Shown here: positions 56,709-64,000 of the stretch, piece after piece
Layout of the letters: each line of letters opens with the position of its first letter
Position numbering within the stretch: the first letter of the stretch is position 1
Assembly: GCF_023487995.1 (NCBI RefSeq)
Contig: NZ_JAMFKN010000002.1
Coordinates: 186,001-250,000, forward strand
DNA length: 64,000 nt
Source: Thermohalobaculum sediminis
Lineage (GTDB): Bacteria > Pseudomonadota > Alphaproteobacteria > Rhodobacterales > Rhodobacteraceae
Reading direction: 5' to 3'
Made by a program: the position numbers and the translations under genes
Notes under the pieces: model-generated
Database searches by the model: none
What the model was told of the DNA's origin: nothing
Seen by the model: only the letters and a program-made list of their open reading frames with translations

Positions 56709-58175
56709 TCACTCCAGCCTGTCGCCAATGAGGAAGTCGAGCGCCTGGTCGAGCCGCAGGTGCGGCGGCCCCGACCCCTCGGGCCAGCGCGGGGGCGCGA
56801 AGTCGAGCGTCGCATAGCGCATGTCGGGCCAGTCGGCGGGCGCGTCGCCCGGCCGCGCGGCCTCGGCCGCGGCCATCAGCGCGCCGGGCTCCTCGGGCAG
56901 CGCGCCGGGATAGATCGCGACCTCGCGCCCGTCGCGCGCCCGCACGCCGCGGACGAGGCCAACGCTCCGGCCCTTCTCGGTCACCTCCTGCTCGGCGGTG
57001 GCGCGGATCGCGGCGATCGCCATGCCGCGCGTGCGCGCGCCCCGGAAGGCGGCGCGGCGGGCGGCCTCGGCCAGCATCGTCTCGACAAGGCGCGCGAGCC
57101 GGGCGTGCTGTGCGTGGTGCAGGTGATCGGCCTTCGAGGCGGCGAACAGGATGCGGTCGATCCGCCGCGCCCCGGTGATGCGGTCGAGCCAGCCGGGCCG
57201 CCCGTGGCGGAATGCCGCCAGCGTCTCGCCCATGCTGGCGGTGAGGTCCGCCAGCGCCCGCGGCCCGTCCGCCAGCGCCCCCAGCGCGTCGATCAGCACC
57301 ACCTGCCGGTCGAGCCGGGCGAAGTGGTTGCGGAAGAACGGCTTGGCCACCACGCGGCGATAGGCGTCGAAGCGCGCGCGCATCTCGGCGTAGAGACTGC
57401 CGCGCGGCGCGCCGCCCTCCGGGCGCGGCAGCGGCGCGAAGGTGAGCGCGGGCGAGCCCGCCAGTTCGCCCGGCATCAGGAACCGCCCCGGCGCCAGCGC
57501 CGACAGCCCTGCCGCCCGGCAGGCGGCGAGATAGCCGCGATACGCCTCGGCCAGCCGCTCGGCCGCCGCCTCGTCATGCGGCCCCGCGGGATCGGTTGCG
57601 GCGAGCGCCCCACGCCAGCCGGCGGCGTGGTCGCGCCGCGCCGGGCTTGCGGCGGCGGCCAGCGCGCCCGTGGCCCATTCGTCATAGTCCTGCTCGATCA
57701 GCGGCAGGTCCAGAAGCCACTCACCGGGATAGTCCACGATGTCGAGATTGAGCGTCACCGGCCCCGCCAGTCCCGCCAGAATCCCGCGCGGGCGGTGGCG
57801 GATGGCAACGCGGATCTGGCTCACGCTGCGGGTCGACTCGGGCCAGTGCGGCGGCGTCGCGCCCAGCACCGCCATGTGCGCCTCGAAGGCGAAGCGCGGC
57901 AGGTCGGGATCGGGCTGGGGGCGGAGCATCACGGCCTCGATCCGCCCCTCGGCCTCGGCGCCGAGCAGGCGCATCCGGTCGCGGCTGATGAGGCTCGCCA
58001 CCAGCGCGGTGATGAACACCGTCTTGCCCGCGCCCGCGAGCCCGGTCACGCCCAGCCTGAGCGTCGGGTCGAACGCCGAGCCCGCCTGCTCGCGCAGCCG
58101 GTCGAGCCCGCCCAGAAGGTCATCCGCGAGCCCCCCGAGCCCGAGATTGCCGATTGCCAAGCGCCTTGTCCCCAT
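56709..58175 (-). CDS. YcjX-family P-loop NTPase
   Basis: A 488-residue P-loop GTPase-like protein. Walker A is [11 protein letters not shown] (about 33-43), the second nucleotide motif lies in [16 protein letters not shown] (DxxG-like), and [11 protein letters not shown] resembles the base-specific NKxD loop. Length is typical for YcjX (about 470-490). It is followed directly by the DUF697 partner gene. The ATG at 58175 was chosen because family proteins begin there; sequence further upstream encodes no conserved residues. Confidence 0.88.
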   Translation of the reverse strand: MGTRRLAIGNLGLGGLADDLLGGLDRLREQAGSAFDPTLRLGVTGLAGAGKTVFITALVASLISRDRMRLLGAEAEGRIEAVMLRPQPDPDLPRFAFEAHMAVLGATPPHWPESTRSVSQIRVAIRHRPRGILAGLAGPVTLNLDIVDYPGEWLLDLPLIEQDYDEWATGALAAAASPARRDHAAGWRGALAATDPAGPHDEAAAERLAEAYRGYLAACRAAGLSALAPGRFLMPGELAGSPALTFAPLPRPEGGAPRGSLYAEMRARFDAYRRVVAKPFFRNHFARLDRQVVLIDALGALADGPRALADLTASMGETLAAFRHGRPGWLDRITGARRIDRILFAASKADHLHHAQHARLARLVETMLAEAARRAAFRGARTRGMAIAAIRATAEQEVTEKGRSVGLVRGVRARDGREVAIYPGALPEEPGALMAAAEAARPGDAPADWPDMRYATLDFAPPRWPEGSGPPHLRLDQALDFLIGDRLE

Positions 58176-58277
58176 CGCCGCGAAGGCCCCCAAGATGGGG
58201 GCGGCGCGCGGCACATGCAAATCGCGCCGCACGCCATGCCTTGCGTGGCGGCGGTCTTTCGCGCAAGAGGCGGGGCC

Positions 58278-59024
58278 ATGCCCCGCTATCGCCTCACGCT
58301 CGAATACCATGGCGGCCCATTCGTCGGCTGGCAGCGCCAGGCGCAGGGGCTCTCGGTGCAGGGCGTCGTCGAGGCGGCGCTCGCGGCACTCGAGCCCGGG
58401 CCGCGCGCGGTGCAGGGCGCGGGACGCACCGATGCGGGCGTGCACGCGACGGGGCAGGTCGCGCATTGCGACCTTGGGCGCGACTGGGACCCCTTCCGGC
58501 TGGCCGAGGCACTCAACCACCACCTGCGCCCGCACCCGGTCGCCGTGCTGGCCGCGGCACGGGTGGCGGACGACTTCCACGCCCGCTTCTCGGCCACCTT
58601 CCGGACCTACACCTACCGCATCCTCAACCGTCGCGCGCCGCTGACCATCGACGCGGGGCTGGCCTGGCGGGTGTCGACCCCCCTCGATGATGGAGCGATG
58701 CAGGCGGCGGCGGATCTCGTGGTGGGGCGGCACGACTTCACCACGTTCCGGTCGGTCCAGTGCCAGTCGCCATCGCCGGTCAAGACGCTGGATGCGTTCC
58801 ATGTCGAGCGGCAGGGTGACGAGATCCTGTGTCATCTCGGCGCGCGCAGTTTTCTGCACAATCAGGTCCGCAGCCTCGTCGGCACGCTCGAGCGCGTGGG
58901 CGCGGGCCGCTGGCCGGTCGCGCGCATGGCCGAGGCGCTGGCCGCCCGCGACCGCGCAGCCTGCGGGCCGGTCGCGCCGCCGGATGGATTGACGCTGACG
59001 GGGGTGCGCTATCCGGGCGACTGA
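58278..59024 (+). CDS. truA: tRNA pseudouridine(38-40) synthase
   Basis: A 248-residue pseudouridine synthase acting on the anticodon arm of tRNAs. Catalytic Asp52 lies in [31 protein letters not shown] opens the fold and [16 protein letters not shown] is the conserved C-terminal helix. The ATG at 58278 is preceded by GAGGCGGGG. It diverges from ycjX. Confidence 0.95.
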   Translation: MPRYRLTLEYHGGPFVGWQRQAQGLSVQGVVEAALAALEPGPRAVQGAGRTDAGVHATGQVAHCDLGRDWDPFRLAEALNHHLRPHPVAVLAAARVADDFHARFSATFRTYTYRILNRRAPLTIDAGLAWRVSTPLDDGAMQAAADLVVGRHDFTTFRSVQCQSPSPVKTLDAFHVERQGDEILCHLGARSFLHNQVRSLVGTLERVGAGRWPVARMAEALAARDRAACGPVAPPDGLTLTGVRYPGD

Positions 59025-59030
59025 GCCGCC

Positions 59031-59768
59031 TCAGGCCGCGTGGCGGCGCAGCGCCGTCGGGCTCTCGCCGAACGCCTTGCGGAAGGCCCGCGTCAGCGCC
59101 TCGCCCGAGGTGTAGCCGTATCGCCGCGCCACGCTCTCGACCCGCGCGCCGCCCGCGAGGTCCTGCCGCGCCAGCGCCATCCGCCAGCCCCTGAGATACG
59201 CGAACGGCGTCTCGCCCACCGCCCCGGCGAACACCTCGGCAAACCGCGACGGCGAGAGCCCCGCCTCGGCCGCGAGATCGGCGACCGTCCAGGCCCGACC
59301 GAGGTCGTCATGCATGGAGACGATGGCCCGGCTGAGGCGCGCATCCGCGAGCCCCGCGATCAGGCCCGGCCCGGCCGCGCCCCGTCCCATCTCGGCGCGC
59401 AGCAGGCGGATGACGATCACCTCGCCCAGCCGGTCGAGGACCGAGCCCGCGCCGCAGCGCATCTCGCGCGCCTCGGCCGCGAAGACGCGCAGGAGCGCCG
59501 CCGTCTCGCTGGCCGCGTCGACCGCCATCTCGACCCGCTCGGGCAGCGCCGCGATCAGCGGGTTCGACGCGCCTCCCCAGTCCAGCCGCGCCGCCAGCGC
59601 CCCCGGCCCGAGCCCCAGCGCTCCCGTCGCCCGTGGCGTCAGGACGACGTGCATCCCCGCCTCGCCCGCGTCGCAAAGCACGCCCAGATTTGCCTCGCCC
59701 CCCGTCACCGGGCGAACGGACAGCGAAAAGCGGGCGATGAGGGCGGAGAGGCGGTCGATGCGCGACAT
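59031..59768 (-). CDS. AraC-family regulator with cupin-like sensor domain
   Basis: A 245-residue regulator with an N-terminal cupin-type domain (about 1-125) and a C-terminal AraC DNA-binding domain (about 145-243; TVADLAAEAGLSPSRFAEVF and ARRYGYTSGEALTRAFRKAF are the two helix-turn-helices). It diverges from a redoxin gene 89 bases away, with an inverted repeat between them, so that gene is the likely target. The start at 59768 is chosen because upstream residues are not conserved in type. Confidence 0.9.
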   Translation of the reverse strand: MSRIDRLSALIARFSLSVRPVTGGEANLGVLCDAGEAGMHVVLTPRATGALGLGPGALAARLDWGGASNPLIAALPERVEMAVDAASETAALLRVFAAEAREMRCGAGSVLDRLGEVIVIRLLRAEMGRGAAGPGLIAGLADARLSRAIVSMHDDLGRAWTVADLAAEAGLSPSRFAEVFAGAVGETPFAYLRGWRMALARQDLAGGARVESVARRYGYTSGEALTRAFRKAFGESPTALRRHAA

Positions 59769-59801
59769 GTCCGGCGTCCCGGTCAGGAAAATCGGAATTC
59801 C

Positions 59802-59828
59802 CTGTCCATAACCTCTGATATGGCACAG
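59802..59828. promoter_or_regulatory. Inverted repeat between AraC regulator and redoxin genes
   Basis: CTGTCCATA and TATGGCACAG are near-perfect inverted arms around eight bases, centred between the divergent AraC-type regulator and redoxin genes. The stretch is AT-richer than its surroundings and GATATG could be a -10 for the redoxin gene. It is a candidate operator. Confidence 0.4.
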
Positions 59829-59857
59829 GGCAACACAGCCATCCACAGGAGAGACCG

Positions 59858-60394
59858 ATGCTCACCCCCCGCAAGCCCGTCCCCGCGCTGAGCCTGCCGT
59901 TGGTCGGCGGCGGCACCTTCGACCTTGCCGCCGAGAAATCCGAGCGCGGCACGGTCGTCTGCTTCTACCGCGGCCTGCACTGCCCGATCTGCGCGAACTA
60001 CCTGACCGAGCTGGAAAAGCAGACCCCCGCCTTCGCCGAGCGCGGCGTGAGCACCATCGCGGTCTCGACCGATGGCGAGGATCGCGCGGTGGCGATGGCC
60101 CAGAAGATCGGCGCCAATGCCCTGCGCTTCGCGCATAGCCTGCCGCTCGCGCAGGCGCGCGAATGGGGGCTCTACATCTCGACCGGGCGCGGCGCGACCT
60201 CGATCGGCATCGAGGAGCCCGCGCTCTTCGGCGAGCCGGGGCTTTTCATGGTGACGCCCGAGGGCACGCTCTATTACGGCTCGGTCCAGACCATGCCCTT
60301 CGTGCGGCCGCATTTCTCGGAACTGGTGGCCGCGCTCGACTTCGCGATCGCCAAGAACTACCCGGCGCGGGGCGAGTATACCGGCGCCGTCTGA
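59858..60394 (+). CDS. AhpC/TSA-like redoxin with CxxC
   Basis: A 178-residue thioredoxin-fold protein of the AhpC-TSA group. FYRGLHCPICANYL holds a CxxC at about residues 42-45 where typical peroxiredoxins have a single peroxidatic cysteine, so it may act as a thiol oxidoreductase or atypical peroxidase. AGGAGAG precedes the ATG. It is divergent from an AraC regulator that probably controls it. Confidence 0.9.
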   Translation: MLTPRKPVPALSLPLVGGGTFDLAAEKSERGTVVCFYRGLHCPICANYLTELEKQTPAFAERGVSTIAVSTDGEDRAVAMAQKIGANALRFAHSLPLAQAREWGLYISTGRGATSIGIEEPALFGEPGLFMVTPEGTLYYGSVQTMPFVRPHFSELVAALDFAIAKNYPARGEYTGAV

Positions 60395-60435
60395 TCCCGC
60401 GCCGCGCGCCGGCCAGCCGTTTTCCAAAAAATCTT

Positions 60436-60476
60436 CGCGCCCGCGGTGATCCGGTCCCGCGGGCGCGCCGTATCCT
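60436..60476 (+). promoter_or_regulatory. ECF-type promoter candidate within a hairpin upstream of rpoH
   Basis: CGCGCCCGCGG (60436-60446) and CCGCGGGCGCG (60457-60467) form a perfect 11-bp inverted repeat whose loop begins with TGATCC. TGATCC (60447-60452) followed by 18 bases and TATCCT (60471-60476) resembles promoters of the RpoE-ChrR (ECF11) stress sigma factor, which drives an rpoH gene in related bacteria. The -10 match is weak. Confidence 0.4.
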
Positions 60477-60528
60477 CTTCCGAAAGCCGCTCAAGACGGC
60501 GGGGACGTTCCCAAGGAAGAGGTTTCGC

Positions 60529-61416
60529 ATGACCGCCGCACCCCATCCTGCCGTTGGCGACGTCGCCCGCCGCGCGATGTCCGCCGAGCTCCTCGATGCC
60601 GAGACCGAGCTTGCCCTCGCCCGCCGCTGGCGCGACGAGCACGACGAGGCCGCGCTGCACCGGCTGGTGACCGCCTACATGCGGCTCGCGATCTCGATGG
60701 CCGCGAAATACCGCCGCTATGGCGCGCCGATGTCCGACCTGATCCAGGAGGCGGGCGTGGGCCTGATGAAGGCGGCCTCGAAGTTCGACCCCGACCGCGG
60801 CGTGCGCTTCTCGACCTATGCCGTCTGGTGGATCAAGGCCTCGATCCAGGACTACGTGATGCGCAACTGGTCGCTGGTGCGCACGGGCTCGACCTCGTCG
60901 CAGAAGGCGCTGTTCTTCAACATGCGCCGCGTGCGCGCGAAGATCGAGACCGAACTCGCCAATGACGGCGCCGAGGCGACGCCGGCCGACCTGCGCCGCG
61001 AGATCGCAGAGGAATTGGGCGTGCCGCTGCGCGACGTCGAGATGATGGAGGCGCGGCTCGCCGGCTCGGACTTCTCGCTCAATGCCCAGCAGGCGGGCGA
61101 GGAAGGCCGCGAATGGGTCGAGACGCTGGAGGACGACGGCCCGCAGCCGGACGAGATCGTCTCGCGCCGCTCCGACATCGGCACCGTCCGCGGCTGGCTC
61201 ACGGACGCCTTCACGGCGCTTACGCCCCGCGAGAAGATGATCATCGCGGCGCGCAAGCTCTCCGACGAGCCGGAAACGCTCGAGAGCCTCGGCCAGAAGC
61301 TGGGCCTCTCGAAGGAGCGCGTTCGGCAGCTCGAGGCGCAGGCCCTGCGCAAGATGCGCACCCGGCTCGAGACCGTGCATGGCCCCGCCGTGACCGAGCT
61401 TGCCAACACCCTGTGA
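60529..61416 (+). CDS. rpoH: RNA polymerase sigma-32 factor (heat-shock/stress)
   Basis: A 295-residue sigma factor of group 3 with region 2 (LIQEAGVGLMKAASKFDPDR and FSTYAVWWIKASIQDYVMRN), the RpoH box QKALFFNMRR, and region 4 (ESLGQKLGLSKERVRQLEAQ). Rhodobacterales usually have two RpoH proteins; the upstream promoter-like sequence and divergence from the major form suggest the RpoHII type used in singlet-oxygen and oxidative stress, which is inference. AGGAAGAGG stands before the ATG at 60529. A strong terminator follows. Confidence 0.93.
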   Translation: MTAAPHPAVGDVARRAMSAELLDAETELALARRWRDEHDEAALHRLVTAYMRLAISMAAKYRRYGAPMSDLIQEAGVGLMKAASKFDPDRGVRFSTYAVWWIKASIQDYVMRNWSLVRTGSTSSQKALFFNMRRVRAKIETELANDGAEATPADLRREIAEELGVPLRDVEMMEARLAGSDFSLNAQQAGEEGREWVETLEDDGPQPDEIVSRRSDIGTVRGWLTDAFTALTPREKMIIAARKLSDEPETLESLGQKLGLSKERVRQLEAQALRKMRTRLETVHGPAVTELANTL

Positions 61417-61452
61417 TGCATTCCTGATCGTTCTCCCAGGCGATCGGTTCCT

Positions 61453-61488
61453 CGGCCCGGTGCAGTCGTCCTGCACCGGGCCGTTTTT
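61453..61488 (+). terminator. Intrinsic terminator after rpoH
   Basis: CGGCCCGGTGCAG and CTGCACCGGGCCG form a perfect 13-bp stem around TCGTC, followed by TTTTT. It lies between rpoH and the convergent M48 protease gene. Confidence 0.93.
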
Positions 61489-61497
61489 CTGGCCGCC

Positions 61498-63009
61498 TCA
61501 GCGGACCAGCTTCACCCGCTCGCCCGGCCTCGGCTGCTCGCCGGGCCTGAGCCCGTTGAGCACGCGGAAGCGCTCGACCGGCAGCGCGTCCACAGCCATC
61601 CGCTGCCCCAGGCTCTCGGCGGTGTCGGCGCGTCCGACCGTCACGATGCCGACCCGGCGCGCCTTGATGGCGCTGCGCTCGGCGGCGCTCAGCCGGCGGA
61701 AGCTGTTCGCCGCGACCGCCATGTCGTTGAGGGCGCGCGAGCCGCGCGGCGCGAGCCCGGTGAAACGGTAGATCGTCCCGTCCATCCGTATCGCGACCAG
61801 AAGCGCGTCGTAGGTTCCGTTCTGCAGCGCCACGGGCAGCACGCCGCGCGCGGCCGGAAGCCCGTTGATGGTAAGCTGCTCGAGCCGCGCCAGTTGGCCC
61901 ACCCTGGTCTGGCGCGCGATCTCGGGCACCCAGCGGTTCGCGATGTACGAATCGAGCGCGCCCCCCGGGTCCGCGCCGCCGTCGAAGATCAGCCGTGTGT
62001 TGCCCGAGCCTTGCGCGAGCACGGCCGAGGGGGTGTTGGTGAGCCGGTATCCGGACGGCGCCTCGAAGGCGAAGCCGAGCCTCGGATGCCGGAACGAGAC
62101 GCCCTCGACGATCCCCTGCTCCGGCGACTGGCCCCAGGCCATGCCGTCGATCGCGGCGAGGTGCCGATCCGCGCCCAACTCGCCCGTGCCCGAGATCGCA
62201 CCCTGCGCGCGGGCGGTGTCGATCGCCTGGCGCGTGCGCTGGCCCGTCGCCGGGTGCGAGGCGAAGAAATCGACCTGGTTCGGATCGTAGCGCCTGCCCG
62301 CGGCCCGGGCGTCGAGCGCCGCGGACGCGGCCATGTTGTCGAGGAACTCGGCCTGCGCGTAGGGGTCGTAGCCCGCCCGCGCCAGATAGCGGATGCCGAG
62401 GTGATCGGCCTCGAGCTCATCCTGGCGCGAGTAGCTCGCGACGATGCCCCCCGCCGCCACCTGCCCCAATTCGAGCGCGCCGCGGGTCACGGAGGGGTCT
62501 ACCCCGATCGCCGACAGTCCGATCGCGCCCAAGAGCAGCCCAAGCCCCGCGACCGTCGAGCGATCCTCGCGCTGGCCGCTGTGCCCGGCGGTGACATGGC
62601 CGATCTCGTGCCCGATCACGCCCGCAAGCTGGGCCTCGTTCTCGGCCAGCGCCAGCAGGCCGCGGGTCACGTAGACATAGCCGCCAGGGATCGCGAAGGC
62701 GTTGATATCGGGGCTGTCGAGCACGGTGAAGGTCCAGCGCTCGTTCGGCTGCTCCGAGATGGCGGCAACGCGCCGCCCGATCCGCTCGACATAGTCCTGG
62801 ATACGGGCGTCGCGATACTCGCCGCCGAAACGGGCAACGATCTTCGCATGGTTGGAATCTCCCTGCCGCTGCTCCGAGACCGAGCGCACCGGCGAGGTCT
62901 GGGGCTCCGCGCCGCTGAAGCCGCCCGAGCCGCCGGTCGTCTGGCACGCGACAAGCGCGCCCGCGCCCAGCGCCAGCACGACTGATCGGAGAAGTCCTGC
63001 AAGGTTCAT
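61498..63009 (-). CDS. M48-family metalloprotease lipoprotein (BepA-like)
   Basis: A 503-residue outer membrane-associated protease. It has a lipoprotein signal peptide with lipobox LVAC (Cys about residue 22), an M48 domain with zinc motif HEIGH (GVIGHEIGHVTAGHS) and the third ligand in DELEADHLGIRYLARAG, and a C-terminal extension ending in a LysM-like segment (VLNGLRPGEQPRPGERVKLV). BepA-like proteases assist outer membrane protein assembly. Two adjacent ATGs exist; the second, at 63009, has GGAGG at the better distance. Confidence 0.9.
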   Translation of the reverse strand: MNLAGLLRSVVLALGAGALVACQTTGGSGGFSGAEPQTSPVRSVSEQRQGDSNHAKIVARFGGEYRDARIQDYVERIGRRVAAISEQPNERWTFTVLDSPDINAFAIPGGYVYVTRGLLALAENEAQLAGVIGHEIGHVTAGHSGQREDRSTVAGLGLLLGAIGLSAIGVDPSVTRGALELGQVAAGGIVASYSRQDELEADHLGIRYLARAGYDPYAQAEFLDNMAASAALDARAAGRRYDPNQVDFFASHPATGQRTRQAIDTARAQGAISGTGELGADRHLAAIDGMAWGQSPEQGIVEGVSFRHPRLGFAFEAPSGYRLTNTPSAVLAQGSGNTRLIFDGGADPGGALDSYIANRWVPEIARQTRVGQLARLEQLTINGLPAARGVLPVALQNGTYDALLVAIRMDGTIYRFTGLAPRGSRALNDMAVAANSFRRLSAAERSAIKARRVGIVTVGRADTAESLGQRMAVDALPVERFRVLNGLRPGEQPRPGERVKLVR

Positions 63010-63111
63010 CATCCACCTCCGCGTCCCGTGCCCCTCGTCCCTTTCCCGTGCCCCAGTCCGGGGCGGCGTGGATTGACCGCGGCGCGCGGTTCCACTACCC
63101 CTGCCCGTCGG

Positions 63112-63188
63112 GACCCCGTAGCTCAGCAGGATAGAGCGGTCGCCTCCTAAGCGACAGGTCACAGGTTCGAATCCTGTCGGGGTCGCCA
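63112..63188 (+). tRNA. tRNA-Arg (anticodon CCT)
   Basis: A complete tRNA: 7-bp acceptor stem (GACCCCG with CGGGGTC), D arm GCTCAGCAGGATAGAGC, anticodon stem GTCGC/GCGAC with loop CTCCTAA giving anticodon CCT, T arm with GGTTCGAATCC, and encoded CCA end at 63186-63188. It reads the AGG arginine codon. Isolated arginine tRNAs are common integration targets, and the DNA after this one is AT-richer. Confidence 0.97.
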
Positions 63189-63617
63189 AATGAAATTAAA
63201 TCCACTTGATATCAGCCACTTAGCAAGGCCCCTTGGAACGCGCATTGCCAAGCGTTTAAATGTTCTTTTTCCGTTCTGACCTTAAAGAGCTCTCCGATGG
63301 TCAGGATGAGCATCGACCTGGGGTCAGTAGTTTGGCTCAAGGACGTCGCTCGGCGTCGTCCTGCTCTGACCGCGACGTTCAGCGAGGGTACATTATGGGC
63401 AGGATCGCAGGGTGAGATTGTTTGCCACGCTGGGGGTCCGACTCAAACGCTTCGAGTTCCGCTCGACGTGATCGCCCAGAGCGCGAACACGATTGCCATT
63501 CGCAAAGCCTCGCCCGATGGCGGCTCACGGCCCGTACCTGCCGCCGGCTTCGCGTTGCGGCGAATGTCCGCCGCGGTCAGGAGACTGTCTGACCGGCGAC
63601 ACCGCACGGCACTGTCA
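63189..63617. other. AT-richer spacer after tRNA-Arg, no gene identified
   Basis: The first about 100 bases after the tRNA (AAATGAAATTAAATCCAC... to about 63290) are far less GC-rich than the rest of the window. The remaining stretch has short open frames on both strands without recognisable families. No integrase gene or direct repeat of the tRNA 3' end is seen within the window. Confidence 0.55.
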
Positions 63618-64000
63618 TCAGCTTGGTCCCTTTCCAACACGCGCACGGATCCGCGCGCCATCCGACATGCCGACACAGACAACGATCTCATTTGGGAGCG
63701 GGGCATCTGGCACGGCGATGCTCAGGGTGTCGATATGATCGAAGGACCAAGGCTCGTCCTTGTGCCCGAGCGGCACGTCGATGACGGCGCCGACCACCCC
63801 CATCTTCACGTTCGACGGCATCAGCGCCCGACCGCCGCCGATGGCGGCGCGGACGGGTTTCCCCAGCCGCGGATGCAGGAGCGCCGCGCCGTGCTCCGCA
63901 GCTCCATGAGCGCCGACGATGGCGGCCTTGCCATAACTGACAGGCGGCGCACCCAGAGCGGCCACGGCCTCTGCCGCCAGTTGCGCGCCAAGCATTGCGC
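63618..64000 (-). CDS. Amino acid synthesis family protein (DUF1185), partial
   Basis: The C-terminal 127 residues of a DUF1185 protein; the frame is still open at the window edge and full-length relatives have about 190 residues. PVSYGKAAIVGAHGAAEHGA, GKPVRAAIGGGRALMPSNVK and IDVPLGHKDEPW are typical of this family, whose members are often encoded with amino acid or amide metabolism genes and whose reaction is not well known. The gene comes from beyond the right edge toward the tRNA. Confidence 0.8.
   Translation of the reverse strand, partial: AMLGAQLAAEAVAALGAPPVSYGKAAIVGAHGAAEHGAALLHPRLGKPVRAAIGGGRALMPSNVKMGVVGAVIDVPLGHKDEPWSFDHIDTLSIAVPDAPLPNEIVVCVGMSDGARIRARVGKGPS

Noticed and set aside
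63010-63189. Extension of the M48 protease through the tRNA region (translation beginning MATPTGFEPVTC)
   Set aside because: This is the familiar false peptide read from the antisense of a tRNA. The true start has GGAGG and a lipoprotein signal peptide.
63443-63706. Minus-strand open frame of 87 codons after the tRNA
   Set aside because: No ribosome site or family match, and it overlaps the end of the DUF1185 gene in another frame.

Overview
The window is a GC-rich (roughly 70%), densely packed chromosomal stretch from an alphaproteobacterium, most likely of the Rhodobacterales (Paracoccaceae/Roseobacteraceae type). The evidence is the gene neighbourhoods: DUF1674 (SdhAF4) - htpX - rsmB - purH, rimP-nusA-ylxR-infB-rbfA, ScfR-type regulator, RpoH, DUF2126/transglutaminase trio. 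A perfect CtrA-type site and a probable alphaproteobacterial speF leader fit the same assignment. There is no rRNA, CRISPR array, recognisable insertion sequence or prophage. One tRNA (Arg, anticodon CCT) lies near the right end.

Layout. 0-2.5 kb: an acyl-CoA dehydrogenase-fold protein that carries the signature of 3-sulfinopropanoyl-CoA desulfinases, and an iron alcohol dehydrogenase. 2.5-8.2 kb: a CHASE2-type class III nucleotide cyclase, a FecR-TPR-beta-barrel outer membrane protein (frame interrupted once) and a small six-cysteine secreted protein, which look like one envelope signalling unit. 8.2-13.1 kb: a tightly overlapping operon (receiver protein, two-helix membrane protein, sodium/solute symporter fused to a histidine kinase) and an ScfR/RamB-like regulator. 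13.2-16.3 kb: two EamA transporters and a PhnD-like binding protein. 16.3-20.6 kb: housekeeping block (SdhAF4, HtpX, RsmB, PurH) with a 36-bp tandem repeat after rsmB. 21-26 kb: polyamine locus with speD, speE and an ornithine decarboxylase, each with a regulatory leader or terminator, plus terC and an Ada-like repair protein. 26-32 kb: Rieske oxygenase, a DUF2092/peptidoglycan-binding envelope pair, endonuclease III, adenosine kinase. 32-36 kb: SbcD/YhaO-like nuclease and YhaN-like ATPase. 36-43 kb: transglutaminase/DUF2126, circularly permuted ATP-grasp/alpha-E and transglutaminase, a predicted peptide-ligase system. 43-48 kb: EamA transporter, ubiG, proline iminopeptidase, second tandem-repeat spacer and a broken FG-GAP (integrin-like) protein gene. 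48-54.5 kb: the rimP-nusA-ylxR-infB-rbfA operon with a promoter and an attenuator-like terminator in its leader. 54.5-61.5 kb: SDR, YcjX/YcjF pair, truA, AraC regulator facing a redoxin gene, rpoH. 61.5-64 kb: M48 lipoprotein protease, tRNA-Arg and an AT-richer spacer, then the 3' part of a DUF1185 gene cut by the window edge.

How the parts work together. Ornithine decarboxylase makes putrescine and SpeD/SpeE turn it into spermidine; both entry points carry candidate RNA-level control. The nuclease/ATPase pair, Nth and the alkyltransferase form a dispersed DNA repair set. HtpX, the M48 lipoprotein, RpoH, TerC and the redoxin are stress functions. The least understood parts are the CHASE2/FecR-barrel unit and the transglutaminase/ATP-grasp trio.

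Three reading-frame breaks are visible: one in the FecR-barrel gene and two in the FG-GAP gene. At least one of the FG-GAP breaks looks like a real deletion rather than a base-calling slip. All start sites were chosen by eye from ribosome binding sites and family alignments recalled from memory; no database search was possible.
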